Assembly: GCF_001613125.1 (NCBI RefSeq)
Contig: NZ_BDBT01000018.1
Location: 1 to 64,000 of the forward strand
Reading direction: 5' to 3'
DNA: 64,000 bases
From: Nocardia shimofusensis NBRC 100134
Lineage (GTDB): Bacteria; Actinomycetota; Actinomycetes; Mycobacteriales; Mycobacteriaceae
Positions 1 to 6,873 of this stretch are shown one piece after another. The notes beneath the pieces are model-generated. The model was not told the origin of the DNA and searched no databases. It saw nothing but the letters and a program-made list of their open reading frames with translations. Made by a program: the position numbers and the translations under genes. Position 1 is the first letter of the stretch, and each line of letters starts with the position of its first letter.

Positions 1-226
1 CAGGCGCGGCAGGCGCGGCCTGCTCGGCGGACACGGCCTCGGGTGCGGCCCCTTCGGCGACTGGCTGCTGCTCGGCGACCAGCGTGTAGCGGGCGGCGGG
101 GCGGTCGTCGGCGACCGAGATCGCCGAGGAGGTGGTGACCGCCAGGACGGCCGCGGCGGCCACCGCGAGGGTCATGCCTTCGCGGACGGTGGTGCGCCGG
201 AGGTTGAGCAGACGGGTGTCGGGCAT
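1..226 (-). CDS. Secreted protein, N-terminal part only
   Basis: An open frame starts at ATG 226 and runs off the left edge of the window (75 codons visible). The first residues are MPDTRLLNLRRTTVREG, followed by a hydrophobic Ala/Val-rich stretch and a TSSAISVADD junction that looks like a Sec signal peptide cleavage region. After it comes a Glu/Ala/Pro-rich linker. An AAGGAA ribosome-binding site lies about 10 nt upstream of the start. The catalytic part is outside the window, so no function can be assigned. The long upstream region and an exported product with an Ala/Pro linker are common among actinobacterial cell-wall hydrolases (M23, NlpC/P60, Rpf), but that is only a guess. Confidence 0.7.
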   Translation of the reverse strand, partial: MPDTRLLNLRRTTVREGMTLAVAAAAVLAVTTSSAISVADDRPAARYTLVAEQQPVAEGAAPEAVSAEQAAPAAP

Positions 227-806
227 CGCTGAATCGGTTCCTTGGTCTGGGACGTGGTCCGAATCGCACTCGAGCAGCGCGGATCCGGCGGCGCGGGGCG
301 GCAGGCCTCGAGCCGATGGAATCGGTGTGCTGTTGTCGGTTCTGTTGTGACGGACACTTCGGTCCGGCGGACACGACGTCATGCCTGTCGCGGCGACTCG
401 ACATCGAGTGCGGCCGCGGGCGTCGCGCGGAACTCCACTTCGGGTGGAGCGACGGGGCTCGGGGAGGCGCCGGGCGGTGGAACGTGCCACGGCTGGTCGG
501 TAACCGAACCCCAGGTCGCTGTGACCTGGTTGCAGAATGGTCACGAAAGGTTAACGGAAGGTGAACGACAAGCCAATGGCGAGCTTCGGCGATCTTGGAT
601 CGGCGATGCCGGGCCGGGGTAATCGGGCCCCTTCCTGGGGATTTGCCGCCAAACATTCCGTGGCGAGGGTCACAGAAATGTTTCGAACATCTCGGCGCGA
701 TAACGCCCGAATGACGGTTCGGTCCCGAAATTTCGACCGTTCCGTCCGCTGCGATCTCGTGATGAGGGGTAGGCCGGTGGGTTCACGAGGGACGGGGAGT
801 TCATAA
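227..806. other. Long intergenic region with no gene seen
   Basis: About 580 nt between the secreted-protein gene and the tRNA-Lys terminator, holding no convincing gene. It is presumably the promoter and leader of the minus-strand secreted protein. It contains a cluster of GTnAC-like words (499-567, listed separately) and a perfect palindrome ATGTTTCGAACAT at 678-690. I looked for the conserved blocks of the c-di-AMP (ydaO) riboswitch, which often precedes cell-wall hydrolase genes in actinobacteria, and did not find them. Confidence 0.5.
499..567 (-). promoter_or_regulatory. Cluster of GTnAC-type words, possible MtrA site
   Basis: Reading both strands, GGTAACC (499-505), GTGACC (521-526), GGTCACG (539-545), GTTAAC (550-555) and GGTGAAC (559-565) occur within 70 nt. 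On the minus strand two of them form TTAACC-TTTC-GTGACC, a direct repeat with about 10 nt between starts. MtrA, the response regulator controlling cell-wall hydrolase genes in actinobacteria, binds direct repeats of a GTnAC-like word with roughly this spacing. The position 300 nt upstream of a secreted protein fits. The match is by eye and may be chance. Confidence 0.25.
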
Positions 807-840
807 GAAAGCCCGCCCGGCGCGTGCCGAGCGGGCTTTC
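807..840 (-). terminator. Intrinsic terminator after tRNA-Lys
   Basis: A 10-bp perfect stem (GAAAGCCCGC with GCGGGCTTTC) is extended by an inner CGGC/GCCG stem around a GCGT loop. It begins 7 nt after the 3' end of tRNA-Lys on the minus strand. The run of T in the closing arm and the TTAT after it fit intrinsic termination. Confidence 0.7.
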
Positions 841-846
841 GTGAGG

Positions 847-919
<73 letters not shown>

Positions 920-1305
920 GTGCTCCGTGTTCCGGTGCGGGACAAACATTAACAGCAGGTGGGCGCAGAAGTGAAATCGGCTGGTCAAAGGCCATTGTTC
1001 AAAGGCCATTGTGGGGGGTATGGCTCGGCCGGTCGGAGCCCTCGGCCGGCGGTAACGGGCGCGGGTTCGCGCGCGATGCACAGTCGGGGAGCTTCTCTCG
1101 TCGCGCGTCGGCGCGAACCATCGGCGTGAGCGCGGTCATTGGACACCTCGAACCCGGCTGGCAGAATGGCAGTCAGGTTCTCGACCGGGCCTGCCGAGCG
1201 GTGGGTCGATGTGCGGTGGGTTGAGGTTCCGCATCGGTTGAAATCGAGTCGTCAACACGTGTCGTACAGGCGTGTCGGGCGGCGTCTGGACGTGAAACGG
1301 GGTTG
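920..1305. other. Intergenic region before the L,D-transpeptidase
   Basis: About 385 nt with no credible gene. It contains two adjacent copies of the 14-mer TCAAAGGCCATTGT (985-998 and 999-1012) and an ACACGTGT palindrome near 1255. It should hold the promoters of tRNA-Lys (leftward) and of the transpeptidase (rightward), but I could not place -35/-10 elements with confidence. Confidence 0.4.
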
Positions 1306-2538
1306 ATGATGAGCATTGGTCATGGTCGGCGTCGAGTGCGACTAACCCGCCGGACATCACGAGTGCTGAGTCTTCCCGCGCTCGTGCTCGCCCTGCTCGC
1401 GCTCGTGCTGACCTCGTGTTCCACCGCGGCGAACGACAGTTCGTCGATAGCCATCGATCGCAATCCGATCACCGAACTCATCAAGCCGAAGCTGCTCTCG
1501 CCGGTCAAGGACGGCGACAAGGGCGTCTCGCCGGGCATGCCGATGACCTTCGAGGTCCAGGACGGCCGCTTCACCGGGGTCGAGCTGATCAACGAGCAGG
1601 GCGAGGCGGTGCAGGGCGCGCTCGCTCAGGACGGTCGCAGCTGGTCGACCACCGAGGTGCTCGGTTACGGCCGCACCTATCGGCTCGCCGCCCAGGCCGT
1701 GGGTCTCGGCGGCGCGAATTCCGCGACGCTGAGCTTCACCACCAGTTCTCCGGACAACCAGACCAAGCCGTACCTGAGCCCCGGTGAGGGCGAGGTGGTC
1801 GGTATCGGCCAGCCGGTGGCGATCCAGTTCGACGAGAACATCCCCGATCGCCGGGCGGCCCAGGAAGCCATCAAGATCACCACCACGCCACCGGTCGAGG
1901 GCGCGTTCTACTGGCTGAACAACCGTGAGGTGCGCTGGCGGCCGCAGAACTACTGGGCTCCCGGCACCCGCGTCGATATCGAGATCAACGTCTACGGTGT
2001 GGATCTGGGCGACGGCCTGTACGGCCAGAACAACGTCACCTCGCACTTCGTGGTGGGCGACGCGGTGATCTTCACCGCCGACGACAACACCAAGATGGTG
2101 ACCGTCACGCGCAATGGCGAGGTGATCAAGACCATGCCGACATCGATGGGCAAGGACGGCACACCCACCGACAACGGCGTCTACATCATCGCCGACAAAC
2201 ATGAGAAGCTCGTCATGGACTCGTCTACCTACGGTGTCGCGGTGAACTCCCCCGACGGCTACCGCACCCCGGTGGACTACGCGGTCCGGATGTCCTACAG
2301 CGGCATCTTCTTCCACTCGGCGCCGTGGTCGCTGGGCGCGCAGGGCAGCTACAACGCCAGTCACGGTTGCCTGAACCTCAGCCCGGCCAACGCCCAGTGG
2401 GTCTACGAGAACGCCAAGCGCGGTGACATCGCCATCGTCCAGAACACGGTCGCCGGGACGCTTTCGGGTACCGACGGCTTGGGCGACTGGAACATCCCCT
2501 GGGAGACGTGGAAGGCGGGCAACGCCGACGTGTCCTAG
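1306..2538 (+). CDS. ldtB: L,D-transpeptidase lipoprotein (LdtMt2/LppS type)
   Basis: Cross-links peptidoglycan stems through 3-3 (mDap-mDap) bridges on the outer face of the membrane. The protein of about 410 residues starts with a basic n-region, a Leu-rich signal sequence and an LTSC lipobox (lipidated Cys near residue 38). Two Ig-like beta domains follow (about 50-245), then a C-terminal YkuD domain with the catalytic SHGCLNL motif (Cys near 355). Size and layout match LdtMt2 (Rv2518c, 408 aa as I recall), the main carbapenem-sensitive transpeptidase of mycobacteria. TTG 1303, ATG 1306 and ATG 1309 are all possible starts; the Shine-Dalgarno is weak (ACGGGG). It is transcribed alone and may serve as the dominant L,D-transpeptidase here. 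Confidence 0.93.
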   Translation: MMSIGHGRRRVRLTRRTSRVLSLPALVLALLALVLTSCSTAANDSSSIAIDRNPITELIKPKLLSPVKDGDKGVSPGMPMTFEVQDGRFTGVELINEQGEAVQGALAQDGRSWSTTEVLGYGRTYRLAAQAVGLGGANSATLSFTTSSPDNQTKPYLSPGEGEVVGIGQPVAIQFDENIPDRRAAQEAIKITTTPPVEGAFYWLNNREVRWRPQNYWAPGTRVDIEINVYGVDLGDGLYGQNNVTSHFVVGDAVIFTADDNTKMVTVTRNGEVIKTMPTSMGKDGTPTDNGVYIIADKHEKLVMDSSTYGVAVNSPDGYRTPVDYAVRMSYSGIFFHSAPWSLGAQGSYNASHGCLNLSPANAQWVYENAKRGDIAIVQNTVAGTLSGTDGLGDWNIPWETWKAGNADVS

Positions 2539-2619
2539 CCGGACCTGTCCTGGTTCTCACGGTCGCCGCGACGTATCGTCGCGGCGACCGTGTCGTTTCG
2601 GCGGCGAGAGTGAGGTCGG

Positions 2620-2835
2620 ATGGCCGGCTACGACGTGCGCAAGGTGCACGAGTGCGAGTTCTGCGATCGGCAGGACGAGCGGCTGGGGGATGCGGTGGAG
2701 CTGGGGGAGGCCGAGGCGCTCGCCGAAGCCGACGCCGGGGGACCGTTGTCGTGGCGCCGCTTCGACGGAGGGTTCCCGCTGTCGGCCGAAGGGGATGACG
2801 GCGTGTGGATCTACTACATCCACGAGACCGGTTAG
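2620..2835 (+). CDS. Small hypothetical protein with a CxxC pair
   Basis: A 71-residue acidic protein starting at ATG 2620, 81 nt after the transpeptidase stop. It begins MAGYDVRKVHECEFCDRQDE, giving one CEFC pair that could bind a metal or be redox active, and ends with a Trp/Tyr-rich segment (VWIYYIHETG). No signal peptide or membrane segment is present. I do not recognise the family. It lies just upstream of the tRNA-His hairpin on the opposite strand. A real gene is likely from its codon use and position, but the start is unconfirmed. Confidence 0.55.
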   Translation: MAGYDVRKVHECEFCDRQDERLGDAVELGEAEALAEADAGGPLSWRRFDGGFPLSAEGDDGVWIYYIHETG

Positions 2836-2872
2836 CGCGGGAGGGGCGATGCGGGAACGCCGGGGGAACGAC

Positions 2873-2904
2873 AGCGGGGCCGGAACTTTCGTTCCGGCCC
2901 CGCT
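2873..2904. terminator. Perfect 14-bp hairpin after tRNA-His
   Basis: AGCGGGGCCGGAAC and GTTCCGGCCCCGCT pair perfectly around a TTTC loop. It lies 7 nt past the 3' end of tRNA-His (minus strand) and 37 nt past the small plus-strand gene, so it can end transcription from both sides. There is no long U-tract. Confidence 0.65.
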
Positions 2905-2910
2905 CTTCGG

Positions 2911-2984
2911 GGTGAGTGACGGGACTCGAACCCGCGACAGCCAGGATCACAACCTGGTGCTCTACCAACTGAACTACACTCACC
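2911..2984 (-). tRNA. tRNA-His (anticodon GTG)
   Basis: The minus strand reads GGTGAGTGTAGTTCAGTTGG and onward, with anticodon loop GGTTGTGATCC and closing arm CACTCAC followed by C. The extra 5' G opposite C73 is the hallmark of tRNA-His. Length is 74 nt including G-1. CC is encoded next, but not a full CCA. Confidence 0.95.
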
Positions 2985-3037
2985 ATCACCGGTAACAACC
3001 GGCGGCCTAGATACTAGCGTGTCTACCCCGAAGATCC

Positions 3038-3700
3038 CTAATCGGTTTCCGGCATGCCGTCTACCTGCGGCGTTGCGGCGTTCTTCGCGGCCGCTGCCCG
3101 TGCGGCGTCGATCTCGGCGACGGCGGCCGCGATCTCGGCGGTGGACGGGCCGGGCGGGGTCACGAAGGCGGTGCGACGGTAGTACTCGAGCTCGCGGATG
3201 GATTCCTGGATATCGGCCAGGGCGCGGTGGGTGAGGCCCTTCTCCGGCTGACCGAAGTAGATGCGCGGGTACCAGCGCCTGCACAGTTCCTTGATGGAGC
3301 TGACGTCGATCATGCGGTAGTGCAGGTGCGCGTCGAGGGCGGGCATGTCCCTGGCGATGAACGCGCGGTCGGTGGCGATCGAATTGCCTGCCAGCGGCAC
3401 GGTGCGGGGGGTGGGCACGTACTGGCGGATGTAGTCGAGCACCAGCTCTTCGGCTTCGGCCACCGTGACGGTGGACCGGCGGACCTCCTCGGTCAGGCCG
3501 GAGCGGGCATGCATCTCGGTGACCACCGGCGGCATCGCGGCCAGCGCGGCGTCGTCGGCGTGGATGACGATGTCCACGCCCTCGCCGAGCACATTGAGAT
3601 CGCTGTCGGTCACCAGCGCCGACACCTCGATCAGTTTGTCGCTGTCCAGGCGCAGCCCGGTCATCTCGCAATCCATCCACACCACTAATTTGTCGGACAC
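3038..3700 (-). CDS. orn: Oligoribonuclease
   Basis: A 3'-5' exonuclease that degrades 2-5 nt RNA fragments, including linear pGpG, the last step of RNA and c-di-GMP turnover. The 220-residue protein shows the DEDDh exonuclease motifs: WMDCEMTG at the N-terminus, AGNSIATDRAF in the middle, then a conserved RMIDVSSIKEL block and HRALADIQESI with the catalytic His and last Asp. The start chosen is GTG 3700 (SDKLVVWMDCEMTG), because the frame upstream has no family resemblance. Length fits actinobacterial Orn (about 215 aa). The C-terminal 40 residues are Ala-rich. It is divergent from the HerA-like gene, the same pairing as M. tuberculosis Rv2511/Rv2510c. Confidence 0.95.
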   Translation of the reverse strand: MSDKLVVWMDCEMTGLRLDSDKLIEVSALVTDSDLNVLGEGVDIVIHADDAALAAMPPVVTEMHARSGLTEEVRRSTVTVAEAEELVLDYIRQYVPTPRTVPLAGNSIATDRAFIARDMPALDAHLHYRMIDVSSIKELCRRWYPRIYFGQPEKGLTHRALADIQESIRELEYYRRTAFVTPPGPSTAEIAAAVAEIDAARAAAAKNAATPQVDGMPETD

Positions 3701-3920
3701 CCGCGCAACACTACTGCGCTGTGGGCGGCCGGCGAACGGCTCGCGACACCACCGATTCCTCGCGCCCCATCGGCTCGTCGCGGGGATACAGTCTCGGCAG
3801 GGTCTCCGGTCGGACCGATCCGATCCCTTCGATGCAGCAGTACCCGGCCCCGGTCGGTTCCGGCTCGCAGTGCCCGTGCCCGGTTGTGCGGTTTCGAGTC
3901 GAGTAGACGGAGGACGTGCG

Positions 3921-5648
3921 ATGACCACCCCCGAGCAGAAGGCCGCCGAGGCGCGCAAAGCGGCGGAGCGGGCAGCCGAGGTGGCGGCGGAAGCGGCCGC
4001 CGCGGCGGAATCGGCCGAACGCGAACTGGCCGCGCATCGGGCGGCGGAAGCGGAGCGGTCGGCGCGGTCGGGGCCAGGGGCGCAGGGGGAGCACGTGGAA
4101 TCCGCGGCGAGCGAGGCCGCGACGTCGGCGGCTCGGGAGATCGCGGCGGGCTACGCGAGCGAGGGTCCTGCGATCGACCTCGGCACGGTGGTGGTCGACG
4201 GTGTGGTGGATCCGGATGCCCGGGTGCGCATCCCGTTGCGGACGATGAACCGGCACGGTCTGGTGGCCGGCGCGACCGGTACCGGCAAGACCAAGACCTT
4301 GCAGGGCATCGCCGAGCAGCTCTCGCGCGCGGGCGTGGCGGTGGTGCTCGCCGACATCAAGGGCGACCTGTCCGGGCTCAGCGCAGCGGGACGGCAGGAC
4401 GAGAAGATCGCCGCGAGGGCGGCGGAGACCGGCGTCCTGGACTGGGCGCCGAGCAGCTTCCCGACCGAATTCCTCTCGCTGGGCACCGGCGGCATCGGCG
4501 TGCCGGTGCGCGCCACCATCTCCGCCTTCGGCCCGGTGTTGCTGAGCAAGGTGCTCGGGCTCAACACCACCCAGGAGTCGACGCTCGGGCTGATCTTCCA
4601 CTGGGCCGACCAGCAGGGACTCGCGCTGCTGGATCTGAAGGATCTGCGCGCGGTCATCACTCATCTGACCAGCCCGGACGGCAAGGCGGATCTGAAGGGC
4701 ATCGGCGGGGTGTCGGCCCAGACCGCGGGGGTGATCCTGCGCACGCTGGTGAATCTGGAGGCCGAGGGCGGCGACACCTTCTTCGGTGAACCGGAATTCG
4801 ATCCGGCCGACTTGGTGCGGACCGCAGGCGGACAGGGCGTGATCACGCTGGTCGAGCTCGGCGCTCAGGCGGCGCGGCCGGTGATGTTCTCGACGTTCCT
4901 GATGTGGGTGCTCGCCGAGTTGTTCCAGACACTGCCGGAGATCGGCGATGCCGACAAGCCGAGGCTGGTGTTCATCTTCGACGAGGCGCACCTGTTGTTC
5001 GACGGTGCTTCCAAGGCCTTCCTGGAGCAGGTGGAGCAGACCGTCAAGCTGATCCGATCCAAGGGCGTCGGGGTGTTCTTCTGCACGCAATTGCCCACCG
5101 ACATACCGAATCAGGTGCTCTCGCAACTGGGTGCGCGGATTCAGCACGCGCTGCGGGCGTTCACCCCGGACGATCAGAAGGCGTTGTCGAAGACGGTCCG
5201 GACCTATCCGCGTACCGAGCACTACGACCTGGAGAGGGCATTGACGTCGCTGGGTACCGGCGAGGCGATGGTGACCGTGTTGTCGGAGCGGGGAGCGCCG
5301 ACTCCGGTGGCATGGACCAGGATCGCGCCCCCGCGGTCGCTGATGGACACCATCGGCGAGGCCGCGATCTCTTCGCGCGCGCTGGCGGGCGGGCTCTCGG
5401 CGAAGTACCGGCAGACGATCGACCGGGAGTCGGCCTCGGAGATACTGGCCGCCGAGCTGGCCGCGGTGGAACCGGTGAAGCCGGAAGTTCCTGTGACGCC
5501 GGGGCGTTCGCCGGGCGAGCAGCGGAACGAGTCGGCGGCCGACCGGATCATGCGCAATCCGGCGGTCAAGGGTTTCCTGCGGTCGGCGGCGACGGTGGCC
5601 GGCCGCGAGATCACTCGCAGCTTGTTCGGCACTCGTCGCCGCCGCTGA
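3921..5648 (+). CDS. HerA-like DUF853 P-loop ATPase
   Basis: A 575-residue protein of the DUF853/YjgR family of HerA/FtsK-like ATPases, whose cellular role is not established. Residues 1-75 form an Ala/Glu-rich, probably coiled-coil, N-terminal segment. The Walker A motif GATGTGKTK follows near residue 115 after the PLRTMNRHGLVAG lead-in typical of the family. Walker B is LVFIFDEAHLLF (about 350), and the C-terminal arginine-rich tail ends FGTRRRR. ATG 3921 is preceded by a GGAGG site 8 nt away. It is the orthologue of Rv2510c by sequence pattern and by its place between orn and cmrA. A perfect hairpin 54 nt after the stop ends the unit. Confidence 0.88.
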   Translation: MTTPEQKAAEARKAAERAAEVAAEAAAAAESAERELAAHRAAEAERSARSGPGAQGEHVESAASEAATSAAREIAAGYASEGPAIDLGTVVVDGVVDPDARVRIPLRTMNRHGLVAGATGTGKTKTLQGIAEQLSRAGVAVVLADIKGDLSGLSAAGRQDEKIAARAAETGVLDWAPSSFPTEFLSLGTGGIGVPVRATISAFGPVLLSKVLGLNTTQESTLGLIFHWADQQGLALLDLKDLRAVITHLTSPDGKADLKGIGGVSAQTAGVILRTLVNLEAEGGDTFFGEPEFDPADLVRTAGGQGVITLVELGAQAARPVMFSTFLMWVLAELFQTLPEIGDADKPRLVFIFDEAHLLFDGASKAFLEQVEQTVKLIRSKGVGVFFCTQLPTDIPNQVLSQLGARIQHALRAFTPDDQKALSKTVRTYPRTEHYDLERALTSLGTGEAMVTVLSERGAPTPVAWTRIAPPRSLMDTIGEAAISSRALAGGLSAKYRQTIDRESASEILAAELAAVEPVKPEVPVTPGRSPGEQRNESAADRIMRNPAVKGFLRSAATVAGREITRSLFGTRRRR

Positions 5649-5701
5649 GCCGAACCCGGCTCAGCAGGTATCCGCAATCGGGAAATGTTGCGGGTGAAGC
5701 G

Positions 5702-5751
5702 GACTCGCCCCGTCCCTCCGGGCTGTCACCTCGAGAGGGGCGGGGCGAGTC
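5702..5751. terminator. 17-bp hairpin terminator, likely bidirectional
   Basis: Arms 5702-5718 (GACTCGCCCCGTCCCTC) and 5735-5751 pair over 17 bp with one G-U pair and a 16-nt loop. It separates the HerA-like gene (plus) from the small peptide gene (minus). Both reading directions give a long GC stem. Confidence 0.75.
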
Positions 5752-5766
5752 GTCGATCTCGAGGTA

Positions 5767-5826
5767 TCAGAGACCGATCAGGCCGAGCAGCGCGCCGAGC
5801 AGGTTCGAGACGAATTCGAGCAGCAT
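5767..5826 (-). CDS. Possible 19-residue amphipathic peptide
   Basis: ATG 5826 opens a 20-codon frame ending in TGA at 5767. The product reads MLLEFVSNLLGALLGLIGL. It is preceded by a strong AAGGAG Shine-Dalgarno with an ideal 8-nt spacer, better than most starts in this window. The peptide is hydrophobic with one Glu, one Ser and one Asn, so it could be a membrane-associated or secreted amphipathic helix. The gene stands alone between two hairpins (5702-5751 and 5961-5989) in a locally lower-GC region. I know no family for it. It could also be a regulatory leader peptide, though no downstream gene on this strand is close enough. Confidence 0.5.
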   Translation of the reverse strand: MLLEFVSNLLGALLGLIGL

Positions 5827-5960
5827 GTGACTAACTCCTTCATCGTTGATTGCTTGGTTGGACCGGTGAGAACTTTAACCACAGCCGACGGCTATGACCA
5901 AATCGGGGCAAAAACATGCCTCTGACCGGGAATGTGCGCGGTACCTTGATGTTTGGACGG

Positions 5961-5989
5961 CCGATCCCCTAGTGCGATTAGGGGATCGG
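5961..5989 (-). terminator. Terminator after cmrA
   Basis: CCGATCCCCTA (5961-5971) pairs perfectly with TAGGGGATCGG (5979-5989) around a 7-nt loop, 43 nt past the cmrA stop on the minus strand. It also isolates the small peptide gene from cmrA transcription. Confidence 0.65.
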
Positions 5990-6032
5990 TCCGGGGATGT
6001 GTAACCTGGGTCACCGATGCGGCGGATTGCTA

Positions 6033-6836
6033 TCAGCCGCCGAGCTTTCGGTAGAAGGCGCCCGCGATGGGCGCGCTCAGGGCGCGGGGGCTGTACTGGC
6101 CCGCCACGCTCATGCCCTTGCTGATGAGGCCGGGGACGACGCGCATCTTGTTGCGGGCGAGGGCGTCGATGGAGACCTTTGCGGTGTATTCGGAGGAGAC
6201 CCACATGAAGTCGGGGACCATGCGATCGACGATCGACGCTTCTGCGGGATCGGGGGTTTCGGTGCGCACCGGGCCGGGCGCGAGCAGGGTGACGTGCACC
6301 CCGGTGTCCTTGAGCTCGCCCCGCAGCGATTCGGCGAAGGTGTTGGCGAAGGCCTTGCTGGCGGCATAGGTGGTGTTGTTGGGGATGGGCATGTTGCCCG
6401 CCGCCGAGCCGCTGATCAGGATGCCGCCCGCACCGCGCTCGAGCATGCCGGGCAGCACGGCGAGTGAGAGGTCGTGCACGGCAACGGCGTTGAGTTCGAG
6501 CTGGTCGCGCTCGTAGGCGGGGTCGAGTTCGGTGATGGCGCCGAAAGTGGCGATGCCCGCGTTGTTGCACAGGATGGCGATGTCGCGGGCGGCGAGTTCC
6601 TCGACCAGCGGCGCCCGCTGGGCCCGGTCGGCCAGGTCGACCGCGCGCACCTCGGCGGTGATGCCGTGCGCGAGAGTGAGTCGCTGGGCGAGCTCGTTCA
6701 GCAGTTCGCCACGGCGTGCGACCAGGATCAGCGAGTAACCGCGTCCGGCCAGTTCGGCGGCCAGCGCGGTGCCGATGCCGGAGGAGGCGCCGGTCACAAC
6801 GGCGCGATTGTCGGTGGTGGGAGAAGGCAGGCTCAC
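6033..6836 (-). CDS. cmrA: Short-chain dehydrogenase, mycolate reductase CmrA
   Basis: Reduces the 3-oxo group of the newly condensed mycolate precursor, the last chemical step of mycolic acid synthesis. The 267-residue classical SDR has the NADPH motif TGASSGIG (residues 15-22), NNAG (about 91), and the catalytic SGSAAGN...YAASK set (Ser about 142, Tyr/Lys about 157-161). The C-terminal half closely follows Rv2509 as I remember it, including the LAPGPVRTE and NKMRVVPGL segments. The start is GTG 6836. Its position beside the HerA-like ATPase and orn matches M. tuberculosis Rv2509-Rv2511. This is one of the clearest signs that the organism makes mycolic acids. Confidence 0.85.
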   Translation of the reverse strand: MSLPSPTTDNRAVVTGASSGIGTALAAELAGRGYSLILVARRGELLNELAQRLTLAHGITAEVRAVDLADRAQRAPLVEELAARDIAILCNNAGIATFGAITELDPAYERDQLELNAVAVHDLSLAVLPGMLERGAGGILISGSAAGNMPIPNNTTYAASKAFANTFAESLRGELKDTGVHVTLLAPGPVRTETPDPAEASIVDRMVPDFMWVSSEYTAKVSIDALARNKMRVVPGLISKGMSVAGQYSPRALSAPIAGAFYRKLGG

Positions 6837-6873
6837 GCCTGGGAGCCTAACGTTCGCCCTGTTCGCCGCGGCC

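Noticed and set aside
227..806. Possible c-di-AMP (ydaO) riboswitch in the leader of the secreted protein
   Set aside because: The conserved sequence blocks of this riboswitch could not be found on the minus strand.
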